From Phycisphaerales bacterium (GTDB lineage: Bacteria; Planctomycetota; Phycisphaerae; Phycisphaerales; SM1A02): 64,000 bases of DNA. The DNA lies in the NCBI GenBank assembly GCA_009692045.1, contig SIAA01000003.1, positions 56,156-120,155 on the forward strand, given 5' to 3'. Positions 25,870-35,610 of the stretch are shown here, piece by piece (the first letter of the stretch is position 1; every line of letters starts with the position of its first letter). The translations under genes were made by a program, and so were the position numbers. Below the pieces are notes generated by a model. The model had not been told where the DNA came from. It worked only from the letters and a program-made list of their open reading frames with translations, and did not search any database.

Positions 25870-28800
25870 ATGAAAACTTGTCGCCCATTCTGGTTGTTGA
25901 CCATCGCTGCGGTTCTTGCGACTGATGCCGCGTTGGCGCGCGCGGATGACTCCTTACCTGCGCCTGCTTCGGGCACCGCGCCCTCGGCATCAGCCAAGCA
26001 GCTCATGGGCATCTTCATGGATGTCAAGGGCAGGGTTCGCTGGCGAGCCTCGGGCACCTCTCCGTGGCAGGATGCCAAGGTGAATGATCTCGTCAATGCC
26101 GGGGTGGAGGTTCGCACCGGGTTTGAATCTCGAGCTGCGCTTCGCGTGGGTAAGAATGCGACCGTACTCATTGATTCTGGTTCCAACTTCGTAGTCCCTC
26201 ACATTGAGCAGGATCAAGGCGTGCTGCATACGGTTGCCGCGGTGAAGAGCGGCCGCGCTGATTTCAAGATCGATCATGTCGAGGACGAGAGCCCCGATCA
26301 GGGCAAGGTAGCGCTTGAAAACGACTTCAGGGTTGTTACCCCGAGTACTACTCTCGCAGTGCGCGGCACCGAGTTTGCGGCAACGCACGGCGCTCTGGGC
26401 GGCACCGAGATCGTGGGCGCGCGCGCCAACACTATTCAGGCAATCGAAGTGCGGTATGTGGCCAGCAATGCCAGCTTCTTCATGTCAGGTGGCGGTGGCG
26501 AATCCACCAGCACGGAGTCGGTGCAGGATCCAGTCAAACAGGCTTGGATTGAGTCCATTGGTCCCCCTCCAGTCGCAGCCATGCTAATGAGCGCGAGTCA
26601 AATCGAGGTATCTGCCGCCAGCAGCGGCGCTGCCATCGAGAACACCACAATCTCCGGCACCTCAGGCATCAGCAACCAGCAAGCAGCGCAGGGGTCGGCG
26701 AATCAGATGGGCGACATCGCTCGGTCAGATTCGCTCCGGAGTGAAGCAGAGACAGAGCATGCGAACGCCGTGGTTGCCGCTAGCCAAGGGCAACTGGCAT
26801 ATCAGGCGGCTGCTCAGCAGAGCGCGTTTTCGGCGATCGATGCGGAGTCCTTTGATGATGCACTGGCGGAAGCACAGCTGGCACTCCAGAGCGCGCTGGG
26901 CAGTTTGGATGATGCGGCCAGTTGGCAAGTTGAGAGCGAGAGCTCGTTGGCGCAGAGTGCGGAGGATGAGATCTCGGCATTTCAGAGATTCATCGGCAAC
27001 GCCGAGACCACTGAGGCCCTGGCCTCTGCCCAGCAGAACAGCGCTGACGCATTCGGGTTTGCCAAATCTGCGGTTGTTGCCGCCGGCTGGGCGGCAGATG
27101 CCAGCGTCGACTGCGCCACTGACGCAGCCGCAGCCGACGAGTCCGCTGCATCTTTCCTAGTTCGTTATGGCGATCTCGCCACGGCTCTCTCTCGGGCAAC
27201 TGAGTCCCACTTGGCTGCCTTGCGCGCCGTGGAGCTGGCACAGGCTGTTCACTCTGCGCTTGCCGAACTCGCCCAGGACCGGCCGCTTCCTCGCATCATC
27301 GCCAACCTCATGGTTGCGGCGCAATCGGCAGCAGGGGCCGTGGCACGACTCCAGGAAGCGACACAGAGCGAATCTCTAGCTATCGGGTTGGAGGCGATTG
27401 CCGCCAACGATGCCCTTCGTGTCATTGACGGAGATGCCAACGATGAGTGGTCATTGGCCGTGGCGGCTGCCACTAATGCAGCGACTCAGGCACTTGATGC
27501 CCGACTCGGTGCCGATGTCGCGGGCGCCCGGTCCCAGTTCGCATCGGATGCAGTACTGGCGATGGAATCGGTTCGCGACGAAGCTCGTGCCGCCCAAGAG
27601 CAGCGCGTCCTTGCGCAGGAGATAGAGGCTGATGTGTTCGGCTCTGAGGGTTCGGTGGCCCAAATCAACGACGCTATCGCCTCGCACGCGAGCAGCCTCG
27701 ATTCGGCCGGCGCCGCGGCGCAGGCCTCGAGCCTCGCGGCCATAGCAGCTGAAAATCATCGAGGTTCCGCCCAATCCTTTGCCGCAATCGCGGAACAGTT
27801 TGATGTCCTGATGTTGGCATTGCTTGGAGATGTTGACCTCGGCAGATCTCAGATTGGTGGCTCGTTCGCGGCCATGGGATCGCAACTGGGTGCGGCTCTC
27901 TCGCAGGTGTTCGCTATAAGTTCGCAGACAGCGGCGGATGATGCCAGCCTGCAGGCAGCACTAGCGCAAGGCGAATCCGATCTCTCGAACAGCGCTGGAG
28001 AGGCCTTCGCGCTGGGGCATTCCCAACTTGCGGAGCAGCAAAGCCGGGCCGATGCTGCGGCGAGCGCCTCGCAACTGGCAGCCGCAACTGCCGGTGACGA
28101 GTTGCAGATTGCCAGGGAAGCCGTCGGGCACTTCGTCGGCTATGCCGATAGCGACTCGGTTCAGGCGCAGTTTGCCGAAGCAAGCAATCTTGCTGAAGTC
28201 GGCGCGGCGTACGGGGAGACATCTGCCTCTTCGCTGGCAGCCATCGAGGCACTGGCGATTGCCGAGTCATTGGGAGAGGGGGCGGGCGACGATGCGGCGG
28301 CCGCTCTCGAGGCCGCAAGTGGCGTGGCTAACGCCCTGACCCCAGATGACTCCGGCACTGACGGTGACGCGGGATCGCTCTCTGCCGGCACAAGCGATCC
28401 CGACTTTGCCGCTACCGAACTGCTGGCGCTGGCAGCTGCCGCATCCGCCGATGCTGCCAGTGTTTCGGCCCTTGCAGCCACGCAGGCTGGGGATGCCTCG
28501 GCGGCGTTGGCTGATGAGGGCGCCAACCAAGTGGCCGCGATCGGTGGCGATGCCTTCGCAGCCGGTGCCATCCTCTCCGCTCTAACCCACGAGTCTCTGG
28601 CGGAGGCGCAGGTGGCAGCCGACGCCGCAACCACACTCAGCATCGAGTCGCAGACTATGGCCGACGAGATCGAAGAACACGCGGTGGTGGCGCAGAACGC
28701 CCACGCCGACTCCCAACTGCAGATGCAAGAACTCAGTCTCTCTGGCGGTGCTAATGGCGCACAGATCGAGCAGTTCATAGCGGCGCAGGATGCAAGTTTC

Positions 28801-30369
28801 GAATACTTCATCGCGCATGGTCTTGATGGCAGTGTTGACGACCTTGGGGGCGCGCTCGGTCCCGAGGGGCTGCTTTCGGGGGAAGTGGACGGGCAAGTTG
28901 CTCGGGTGCAGGCGCGCGTGGATGAGATCGCTGTGTTGAGTGATGAGGCGACCATGGCGCAAGGGGCAGTATTCGGCGGTGATGGATTCATCGGGCAGCT
29001 GGCCGAGGTGGAGGCGAACCTCTCCAACTGGCAGGCGCAACTGGCAGCGGTGGAGACAGCATCAGCGCGCGTCGCCTTGCGCCTGGAGATAGCCGGTCAA
29101 GTGAGTGTGATGCTGAGCGAGTTGCGATCCGCGGCCGAATCGCTTGCGGATGATCTTGAGGTCAATCATCCGGCCGGCGAGAGAGTGTTCGCAGCACTCG
29201 AGGCGCTGCACAACGCGACTGCTGGCCTGCAGGATGCAGAATCCGATGCAGTAGCAGCGCTCCTTGCTGAGACCGCAACGCAGGCACAGGCCGCAGATAT
29301 GGCGCTGCGATTGCGAGCCATTCAAATTCTGTCTGCGCAAATCGGCCAGGATGCCGATGCCGCAGTGGGCTTAGCCGCTGCGGCCGCCGATGTAATGGTG
29401 GGGGTTCAGGAGGCCGACGACTTGTTTGATCAGTCTCTGGAGTTGATGTTGGAAGCCAGGACATATGAGGATGTGGCTCGCATCGCCCGCGATGCGGCAC
29501 AGTCCGCGGTCGCTCTCATTAGTGATGGCAGCGCCGGACACCTCGAAGTACTGGTCTCTGCGGTAGCAGCGACTGATGGCACATTGATTGAGGTGACCAC
29601 ACAGAGCGACATCGCTGCGAACGCCAGCCTGCGGGCCTCGGAGTTCTCGGCGGTATGTGGTGCTGCTGCGGCAGTTGCCGAGCATGAACTTGCCGAGACT
29701 GTGGTCAACTTCGATCTCCAGGACCTACTCCGCGCTACCGTGTCGACACATGCGTCCGGTGCTGCAGCCAATAGAGCGGAGATCTTCCATCAGCGGACCA
29801 TCAACGCGGAAGGCCAGGCGCGAGATGCGGCCGATACTGCGGTGGAGCTGGGGAATCTGAGCCTAGTTCAGGAGCGCATTGCGACCGATGCTCTAGCCAG
29901 CATTGTCATCCTTCAAGGGGATGTTGAGGGGGCGAGCCTCAGTGCGGCGACCAACGCGGATGCCTCCGCATCAGCGGCGCAGGGAGCAGCTCTGAGCGCG
30001 ATCCAACTGGCGGCCAATGCTCGTGGGTCGGAGCAGTCCAGGGCAGCGGCTGCTGTTGCCACTCTCGTGTCGGCGCGCGCCGATACCCATCGGGCCATGG
30101 CTCAACTGGCCCTGACTCAAGCGAACGAGTTTGCCGCGCATGCCGGAACAATGGCCGAGAGGCGGGTGTTCTCGGCCGTAGCCGCGGAAGTGGTGCTCAC
30201 GGGGAGTTACTCCGACGCGGCTCACCTCTCCCGACTAGCAGCTGATGGTGCCACTATTCGGGCGATTGCCGCCTACGACGAAGCGGCTCGACTTCTCGGA
30301 ATACTGCAGGCCCCCGAGGGAAGTGTCGGTGGCGACGATCGTGGCATGGGGAATAACAGTCCTCGTTGA
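25870..30369 (+). CDS. Giant secreted FecR-domain protein with Ala-rich, lysine-free helical region
   Basis: A 1,499-residue protein (ATG start; a GTG eight codons earlier is also possible). Signal peptide at about 1-25 (LLTIAAVLATDAALARA). Residues about 45-200 are a FecR domain: DVKGRVRWRASG, VNAGVEVRTGFESRAALRVG and the hallmark TPSTTLAVRGTEF. From about 270 to the end the chain is dominated by Ala, Ser, Gln, Asp and Glu in patterns expected of long amphipathic helices or coiled coil (for example LALQSALGSLDDAAS, AAAVATLVSARADTHRAMAQ). After the Lys at 27064-27066 there is no lysine in the last 1,100 residues. FecR domains bind carbohydrate or act in signalling; the long region could be a periplasmic or surface filament. 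It lies 51 bases before a CHASE2 cyclase gene. Confidence 0.85.
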   Translation: MKTCRPFWLLTIAAVLATDAALARADDSLPAPASGTAPSASAKQLMGIFMDVKGRVRWRASGTSPWQDAKVNDLVNAGVEVRTGFESRAALRVGKNATVLIDSGSNFVVPHIEQDQGVLHTVAAVKSGRADFKIDHVEDESPDQGKVALENDFRVVTPSTTLAVRGTEFAATHGALGGTEIVGARANTIQAIEVRYVASNASFFMSGGGGESTSTESVQDPVKQAWIESIGPPPVAAMLMSASQIEVSAASSGAAIENTTISGTSGISNQQAAQGSANQMGDIARSDSLRSEAETEHANAVVAASQGQLAYQAAAQQSAFSAIDAESFDDALAEAQLALQSALGSLDDAASWQVESESSLAQSAEDEISAFQRFIGNAETTEALASAQQNSADAFGFAKSAVVAAGWAADASVDCATDAAAADESAASFLVRYGDLATALSRATESHLAALRAVELAQAVHSALAELAQDRPLPRIIANLMVAAQSAAGAVARLQEATQSESLAIGLEAIAANDALRVIDGDANDEWSLAVAAATNAATQALDARLGADVAGARSQFASDAVLAMESVRDEARAAQEQRVLAQEIEADVFGSEGSVAQINDAIASHASSLDSAGAAAQASSLAAIAAENHRGSAQSFAAIAEQFDVLMLALLGDVDLGRSQIGGSFAAMGSQLGAALSQVFAISSQTAADDASLQAALAQGESDLSNSAGEAFALGHSQLAEQQSRADAAASASQLAAATAGDELQIAREAVGHFVGYADSDSVQAQFAEASNLAEVGAAYGETSASSLAAIEALAIAESLGEGAGDDAAAALEAASGVANALTPDDSGTDGDAGSLSAGTSDPDFAATELLALAAAASADAASVSALAATQAGDASAALADEGANQVAAIGGDAFAAGAILSALTHESLAEAQVAADAATTLSIESQTMADEIEEHAVVAQNAHADSQLQMQELSLSGGANGAQIEQFIAAQDASFEYFIAHGLDGSVDDLGGALGPEGLLSGEVDGQVARVQARVDEIAVLSDEATMAQGAVFGGDGFIGQLAEVEANLSNWQAQLAAVETASARVALRLEIAGQVSVMLSELRSAAESLADDLEVNHPAGERVFAALEALHNATAGLQDAESDAVAALLAETATQAQAADMALRLRAIQILSAQIGQDADAAVGLAAAAADVMVGVQEADDLFDQSLELMLEARTYEDVARIARDAAQSAVALISDGSAGHLEVLVSAVAATDGTLIEVTTQSDIAANASLRASEFSAVCGAAAAVAEHELAETVVNFDLQDLLRATVSTHASGAAANRAEIFHQRTINAEGQARDAADTAVELGNLSLVQERIATDALASIVILQGDVEGASLSAATNADASASAAQGAALSAIQLAANARGSEQSRAAAAVATLVSARADTHRAMAQLALTQANEFAAHAGTMAERRVFSAVAAEVVLTGSYSDAAHLSRLAADGATIRAIAAYDEAARLLGILQAPEGSVGGDDRGMGNNSPR

Positions 30370-30420
30370 TCAATTGCCGGGAACTTGCCTTCGAGTTGAA
30401 CTTGCGGTAGCCATCGCGGT

Positions 30421-33102
30421 GTGAAGTCACGCTTCTCGTCACCGGCATTCGCGATAGCTGCTGCGGCGACCTTGATCGTGGCGCTGGCCGACTCGCTGGG
30501 ATTGCTCCGCTCAATCGAGTGGCGAACCATTGACTGGCGCTACGCATCGGCGCGGAGCCGCTCCCAGCCCATTTCTGACCAAGTCTGCTTGGTGGGAATA
30601 GACGATGCCAGTCTCGACAGCATCGGCCGGTGGCCATGGCCTCGAGAGCTGCTGGCGCTCGCTGTTGAGGAGCTGGCTTTCGCTGGGGCTCGGACTGTTG
30701 CGCTCGATCTTCTGCTCAGCGAATCGGAGGTCGAGGATCAGCACGGGCAGCAATCGGGAACAGTCTCTACCGTCGGTGATGAGAGACTTGCGGCCGCACT
30801 CGGTCGTGTCCGAGGCGTGCTCGGTCTCCATCTGGAGTTTGTCGATACCGTGGGCCCAGAGTGGCGGACTGCTGAGGGCGCCAGCGCACTAGATCGGCTC
30901 ACTTCGGTACTGAGTCAGGAGATCGATCTCGCTCCCGAGATTGCGGCTGACCGAGCCGTACTGTCACCCCCACTGCGGGACCGGTTCCTTGCGCGCCCGC
31001 TCGAGTTCAAGTGGATTGCGGCGGCGCATGCGGCCGCTGCCCAATCACTCAAGGGCGATCTAGGAACTCTGCCAGAGTTTCAGCACTCACTCACAGGCGG
31101 TCGTGATCTTGCTTCGTTTGATGCCAGCAGTGCGGTGGAGCGAGCGTGGAGCAGGGCACGCTCTTGGAAGGTCCTAGTCGCTAGGCATCGAACTGCTCCC
31201 CGAGGTGGTAGCTACCGAGACACCCCACCGATCTTTGAGTTGAGCAGTGTGGCGAGTGGTGTGGGGGTGGTCACTAGTGACGCATTCGATGGCGACGGCG
31301 TCAAGCGGCGCACGCTGGCGTTTTGCGATTCGCCCGCAGGGCAGGCGATCCAGTTCGGTGTTGCTGCAGCAGCCGTTCACCTCGGCTTGCCGCCGGATCA
31401 GGCCGCTATTGAGGGGGATATTCTTCGAGTCGGCGAATCGACCATCCCAATCCGCGAGGGAGCCTTCGCCCTCGATTGGCCCACCAGTACCTTTGATGGC
31501 TTCCCCCGGCTGCAGCCGGATCGCGCAGGTGAGGAGCGCCCCGCCATTGCTCTGGGGCGGCTAGTGAGTCTGGCGCGCGAGCGCACCAAACTGGCTGCGT
31601 ATCTGACCCAACGAGATCAACTCCTTGCGGAACTTGCAGCGAAGGTCGGGGTGGCAGGGTTGGATCTCGCAAGTGCAGAGTCAGTTCGGACTGCCAAGGA
31701 CCGCATAGAGGATTGGTCGTTTGAGTTGGACTCGAACAACCCGGCTGAAGCGGAGTCGGCCAGCAAGGCCGCGCGGCTCATGAAACTGGATGAGTACGCC
31801 AACGAAGGTGCGAAGATCGTCGCTGCTGCTTCGGCCGAAGTTCGCCGAGCGGTGGAGGGGAGACTAGTTTTTATTGGTTGGACCGCCACGGGCGCTCTCG
31901 CGGATCAGATGCAGACGCCCTTTGGACCCCGCACCCCAGGGGTGTTCGTCCATGCCGTCGCGGCGGACATGGTGCTGGCGGCGCATCACCGGCGAGACAC
32001 GGCCGATTGGGCAAGATGGGCGGCGATCCTGACAATGGGTCTGCTGTCATCGATTGTTGCGGCGCGATTCCCGGCTCCGGTTTCTTTCGTGTTGGCACTC
32101 GGCATCGGTGGTGCCTATCTCTACGGAGCGGGAGTCTTTGCTTTTGACGAGTGGCATGTGGTGTGGCCATTGGCTGCGCCGCTTGGAGCTAGCGCCATGT
32201 CATGGGTCGCGGGCACGGCCGCAGTTGCGGTGATCGCGTCAAAGGAACGGGCGCGAGTTACTCGGCAGTTTCAGGCGCGCGTGGCACCCGAGTTGGTAGC
32301 GCGGCTGTCGGAGAATCCCGGGGCGTTGAGCGTCGGTGGAGAGAGCCGGGAAATCACCATTATCTTTGGCGACCTTGCGGGGTTCACCACCATCGCCGAG
32401 CAGTTGGGTGGTGCTGAAGTTGTGCGAACCCTGAACCTATATATGTCCTGCCTCGCAGAAGAGCTGGTGAAGCGCGATGCCTATGTCAACAAGTTCTTGG
32501 GCGATGGATTCATGGCATTCTGGAGCGCGTTTGGTGATGATCCGCTGCAAGAGACCAAGGCCTGTCAGGCGGCGCTAGCCTGCCAACGAGCGGTTGCTGA
32601 TTTGGGGAAGCAGCAGGCAAGAAGCGGGCCCGCTATCTCTCTAAGACTGGGGATTGCCACGGGAATGGCGGTAGTCGGTGACTGTGGAGCGCCACCAAGA
32701 CTCAACGACTACACCGCCATCGGCGACTCGGTGAATCTGGCGGCACGGCTCGAAAGCGCCAACAAACAGTTTGGCAGCAGCATTCTTATCGATGGTGCGA
32801 CTCGGCGAGCCGTCGGGGAAGAACTCCTTAGGCTGAAGTCTCTAGGACGAGTCGTGGTGATGGGCCAGTCGAAGCCCATCGATCTGTTTGAGGTGATAGA
32901 TGAGTCGGTCGCCCAGGACCTCGTCGATTTGACTCTTGAAGCAACGACCCATTTTTCGCAGTTGCGATTTGCCGAGTCGCAGCGGGTGTTCACGACCATC
33001 GAGCAGCGCTTCGGCTCATCGAAACTGACGCGTCTCTTCCTGGAGGCCATCGCCGAGGGCAGCGCCAGCGCCGATGGTGTGCTCCGGCTCAAGGCCAAAT
33101 GA
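30421..33102 (+). CDS. CHASE2-domain adenylate cyclase (class III)
   Basis: An 893-residue membrane cyclase with GTG start. An N-terminal helix (about 10-30) precedes an extracytoplasmic CHASE2 sensor (about 35-515; signature FRxxDWRY-like RTIDWRYASARS, VCLVGIDDASLDSIGRWPWP, and late RLVFIGWTATGALADQMQTP). About residues 375-480 carry an inserted helical stretch inside CHASE2. Three transmembrane helices (about 520-600) lead to a class III cyclase domain (about 625-805) with metal Asp in IIFGDLAGFTTIAEQL, NKFLGDGFMAFW (adenine-selecting Lys and second Asp), and YTAIGDSVNLAARLES with the Asn/Arg transition-state residues. So ATP to cAMP is predicted. No cAMP effector is in the window. Confidence 0.92.
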   Translation: MKSRFSSPAFAIAAAATLIVALADSLGLLRSIEWRTIDWRYASARSRSQPISDQVCLVGIDDASLDSIGRWPWPRELLALAVEELAFAGARTVALDLLLSESEVEDQHGQQSGTVSTVGDERLAAALGRVRGVLGLHLEFVDTVGPEWRTAEGASALDRLTSVLSQEIDLAPEIAADRAVLSPPLRDRFLARPLEFKWIAAAHAAAAQSLKGDLGTLPEFQHSLTGGRDLASFDASSAVERAWSRARSWKVLVARHRTAPRGGSYRDTPPIFELSSVASGVGVVTSDAFDGDGVKRRTLAFCDSPAGQAIQFGVAAAAVHLGLPPDQAAIEGDILRVGESTIPIREGAFALDWPTSTFDGFPRLQPDRAGEERPAIALGRLVSLARERTKLAAYLTQRDQLLAELAAKVGVAGLDLASAESVRTAKDRIEDWSFELDSNNPAEAESASKAARLMKLDEYANEGAKIVAAASAEVRRAVEGRLVFIGWTATGALADQMQTPFGPRTPGVFVHAVAADMVLAAHHRRDTADWARWAAILTMGLLSSIVAARFPAPVSFVLALGIGGAYLYGAGVFAFDEWHVVWPLAAPLGASAMSWVAGTAAVAVIASKERARVTRQFQARVAPELVARLSENPGALSVGGESREITIIFGDLAGFTTIAEQLGGAEVVRTLNLYMSCLAEELVKRDAYVNKFLGDGFMAFWSAFGDDPLQETKACQAALACQRAVADLGKQQARSGPAISLRLGIATGMAVVGDCGAPPRLNDYTAIGDSVNLAARLESANKQFGSSILIDGATRRAVGEELLRLKSLGRVVVMGQSKPIDLFEVIDESVAQDLVDLTLEATTHFSQLRFAESQRVFTTIEQRFGSSKLTRLFLEAIAEGSASADGVLRLKAK

Positions 33103-33158
33103 ATCGCCTTTGACGCAGGTGGTCCATCACTCGATCACGCGTTCGTAGTTGGGATCAC

Positions 33159-34016
33159 CTAGAGGATTCCTGCCATCCGCGCTGCGAGGAAGAGCAGAAG
33201 CAGAGCAAATGCCAGTGCCGCTTTGCGTGGGGAAACCCGGTGCAGCATGCCTGTCCCGATCCTTGCTCCTATCACCGCGCCTGGTGCCAGCACCGCGGCC
33301 ATGAGCAGAACTTGAGCGACAGTGACCGATGATTCAATCGCCGCCGCCGAGGAGGTATCCGCTACGGATGACAGAGTCACGCCGCCCTCGTGGACAACTC
33401 CCATGGCAACGCTGATGAGTTTGATCGCTCCGCCCACCACAAGAGTTGGCAGGATTGTGGCGGTGCTGGTGCCGACCGCCTGACGGATGGGCAGTCGGAA
33501 CACCATTCGGTATAAGGGCACGGCGATAACCCCGCCCCCAACACCCAGAAGTCCGCTGATCGATCCGATGGCGGCGCCGACTCCGAAACAGCTCGTGTTC
33601 CGCGGGGCGGAGCTCTCGGTCTCATCCACTTTGGTCTCGCGGGAGATGCGAGTCAGCGTGACCAGTTCGTAAATGGCTACATAGAGCAGGAAGCAGGCGA
33701 AGATGCGGTTGAACCACTCGGGCTCGAGTGAGTTGCTGGCGAATACTCCCAGTGCGGCGAAGCACACGCTGGCGGCGCCGACGCGGGTGGCGATCCCCTT
33801 CACCACAGCGCGCGCTTTTAAATGCACGCGCAGGCTGGCAGCAGCCACGAGCGTGGCCACGAGAAAACTGACTGATTGGTAAAGCTGGGGATGGCTGCCA
33901 AGAAGGAGAGTGAGTGCCGGGATCAGGAGCAGACCACCGCCGAGTCCGAAGAAGCCGCCAAAGGCTCCGGTGATGATCCCCAGTGGAATGAGAGATATGA
34001 CTGTTGAGAGTTCCAT
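33159..34016 (-). CDS. TauE/SafE family membrane transporter
   Basis: A 285-residue polytopic protein with about eight helices. The two family repeats are visible: GAFGGFFGLGGGLLLIPALT near the N-terminus and GSISGLLGVGGGVIAVPLY after mid-protein. Members export or import sulfite, sulfoacetate or other small organic anions; the substrate here is unknown. The ATG at 34016 places the first helix directly at the N-terminus; the upstream in-frame extension overlaps the divergent yifB gene and is not conserved. Its promoter must share the 63-base divergent gap with yifB. Confidence 0.9.
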   Translation of the reverse strand: MELSTVISLIPLGIITGAFGGFFGLGGGLLLIPALTLLLGSHPQLYQSVSFLVATLVAAASLRVHLKARAVVKGIATRVGAASVCFAALGVFASNSLEPEWFNRIFACFLLYVAIYELVTLTRISRETKVDETESSAPRNTSCFGVGAAIGSISGLLGVGGGVIAVPLYRMVFRLPIRQAVGTSTATILPTLVVGGAIKLISVAMGVVHEGGVTLSSVADTSSAAAIESSVTVAQVLLMAAVLAPGAVIGARIGTGMLHRVSPRKAALAFALLLLFLAARMAGIL

Positions 34017-34079
34017 GTCTGGAGTAGAAAATGGGGACGAGGGCGCAATGTATGGGGGAGCGGCGGTTATTGTCGAAGC

Positions 34080-35597
34080 GTGGCCCATCGGTGTGAAAGT
34101 TTTCTGCTGCTGGGTATCGATGCGGAACTTGTGGAAGTTGAGGTGAACGCATCCAAGCGCGGCCTGCCGCAAACATCAATGGTGGGGCTGCCCGATGCGG
34201 CAGTACGCGAGTCGTCAGAGCGGATCCGCAACGCAGTTGAGAGTTGTGGTCTAGAGATCCCTCGCCACCGCGTAACCATCAATCTCGCTCCCGCCGATCG
34301 TCGAAAGGAGGGGGTTCTCTACGATCTCCCCATCGCCATCGCCCTTCTTGACGCCTCGGGGGCATTTGCCAGCGCCCATGCGAGTGCGCCCCGTGTCAGC
34401 GACTATCTCATCGCCGGTGAGTTGGCATTGGATGGTCGGCTGCGCCCGATACGCGGGGCCTGTCCCATGGCGGTACTCGCCGCAACCCTGAATCGGCGCG
34501 GCGTCGTTGTCCCCAGAGCAAATGTGGAGGAAGCTGGCGCGGTCACTGGCATCGAGGTGCTGGGGGCCCAACATCTGGCCGAGGTAGTAGCGCACTTCCG
34601 AGGCGAGGGCGGACTGACTCACAGCCCGCGTGCTGCGCCGCAGAAGTGCCAACTTCATGAACAGTTCGATTTCTCTCAGATTCGCGGCCAGGAATCAGCG
34701 AAGCGGGTGATGACCATCGCTGCTGCCGGTGCCCACAATGTGCTGATGGTCGGGCCAGCGGGTTGCGGCAAGACCATGATGGCCCGTGCTCTTCCCGGCA
34801 TCATGCCGCCGCTTCTTCCTTCGGAGGTGATCGAGGTGCTGCGGATCCACTCGGCCGCTGGGTTGCAACCGCCGGGCGGAGGGCAGACAGTGCGGCCGGT
34901 ACGGGCGCCCCATCACGGGGCCTCCGCCGCCGCGATTGTGGGTGGAGGCAGAATCGTCAGACCGGGAGAGGCAAGTCTGGCGCACCGCGGAATCCTCTTC
35001 TTGGATGAGCTACCCGAGTTTGCTCGCGATGTGTTGGAGAGCCTGCGAGAACCATTGGAAGAGCGGCGAGTAACAATCGCCCGGGTATCGGGCACGGTGC
35101 GAATGCCCGCCCAGTTCCAGTTGGTTGCCGCCATGAACCCCTCGGCGCGAGGTGGGAGCGGTGTGGCGGGGAACTGGGATGCCGCGCGGTATCTGGCCCG
35201 TCTATCGGGGCCACTGGTGGATCGCATCGACCTGCATGTTGAACTGCCCGCCGTCCGTGCCGCCGAGCTGGCGTGTGCCCGAACTGGGGCATCCAGCGCC
35301 GATCTGGCAGCGATCGTCTCCGCAGCTCGATCTCGGCAAGCGCTACGGCAGGGCGAGACCTACAACGCCGACCTATCACCGGGCCGATTGGATCAAATCG
35401 GCGCCTTTGAGCCAGCGGCGATTTCGTTTCTGGTGGGGGCGCTGGCAGGGCTGGGTCTGAGTGCCCGCGGCTGGGACAAGGTTCGCAGAGTGGCTCGCAC
35501 CATTGCCGACATCGAGGGTGATGAACGAGTGCGTGACGATCATGTGGCCGAGGCCGTGCAGTATCGCTTTCTCGACCGCGCTCTGGCTGCGGCCTGA
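34080..35597 (+). CDS. YifB/ComM family Mg-chelatase-like AAA+ ATPase
   Basis: A 505-residue protein. The N-terminal Lon-protease-like fold (about 1-170) has the family pattern RGLPQTSMVGLPDAAVRESS and VTINLAPADRRKEGVLYDLP. The AAA+ domain (about 190-400) has Walker A VGPAGCGKTMMARALPGIMP, Walker B GILFLDELPEFARDVLESLR, and RDVLESLREPLEE; a C-terminal Mg_chelatase_C helix bundle follows (VRRVARTIADIEGDERVRDD). ComM-type proteins are hexameric helicases promoting branch migration during natural transformation. The start is GTG; no in-frame ATG precedes it. It converges on putA with a 13-base gap. Confidence 0.94.
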   Translation: MAHRCESFLLLGIDAELVEVEVNASKRGLPQTSMVGLPDAAVRESSERIRNAVESCGLEIPRHRVTINLAPADRRKEGVLYDLPIAIALLDASGAFASAHASAPRVSDYLIAGELALDGRLRPIRGACPMAVLAATLNRRGVVVPRANVEEAGAVTGIEVLGAQHLAEVVAHFRGEGGLTHSPRAAPQKCQLHEQFDFSQIRGQESAKRVMTIAAAGAHNVLMVGPAGCGKTMMARALPGIMPPLLPSEVIEVLRIHSAAGLQPPGGGQTVRPVRAPHHGASAAAIVGGGRIVRPGEASLAHRGILFLDELPEFARDVLESLREPLEERRVTIARVSGTVRMPAQFQLVAAMNPSARGGSGVAGNWDAARYLARLSGPLVDRIDLHVELPAVRAAELACARTGASSADLAAIVSAARSRQALRQGETYNADLSPGRLDQIGAFEPAAISFLVGALAGLGLSARGWDKVRRVARTIADIEGDERVRDDHVAEAVQYRFLDRALAAA

Positions 35598-35610
35598 TGA
35601 TCTGCTTCCG

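Noticed and set aside
28161..29027. 288-codon minus-strand frame rich in Ser and Ala
   Set aside because: Reverse complement of the Ala-rich FecR gene; long open antisense frames are expected from its GC-patterned codons.
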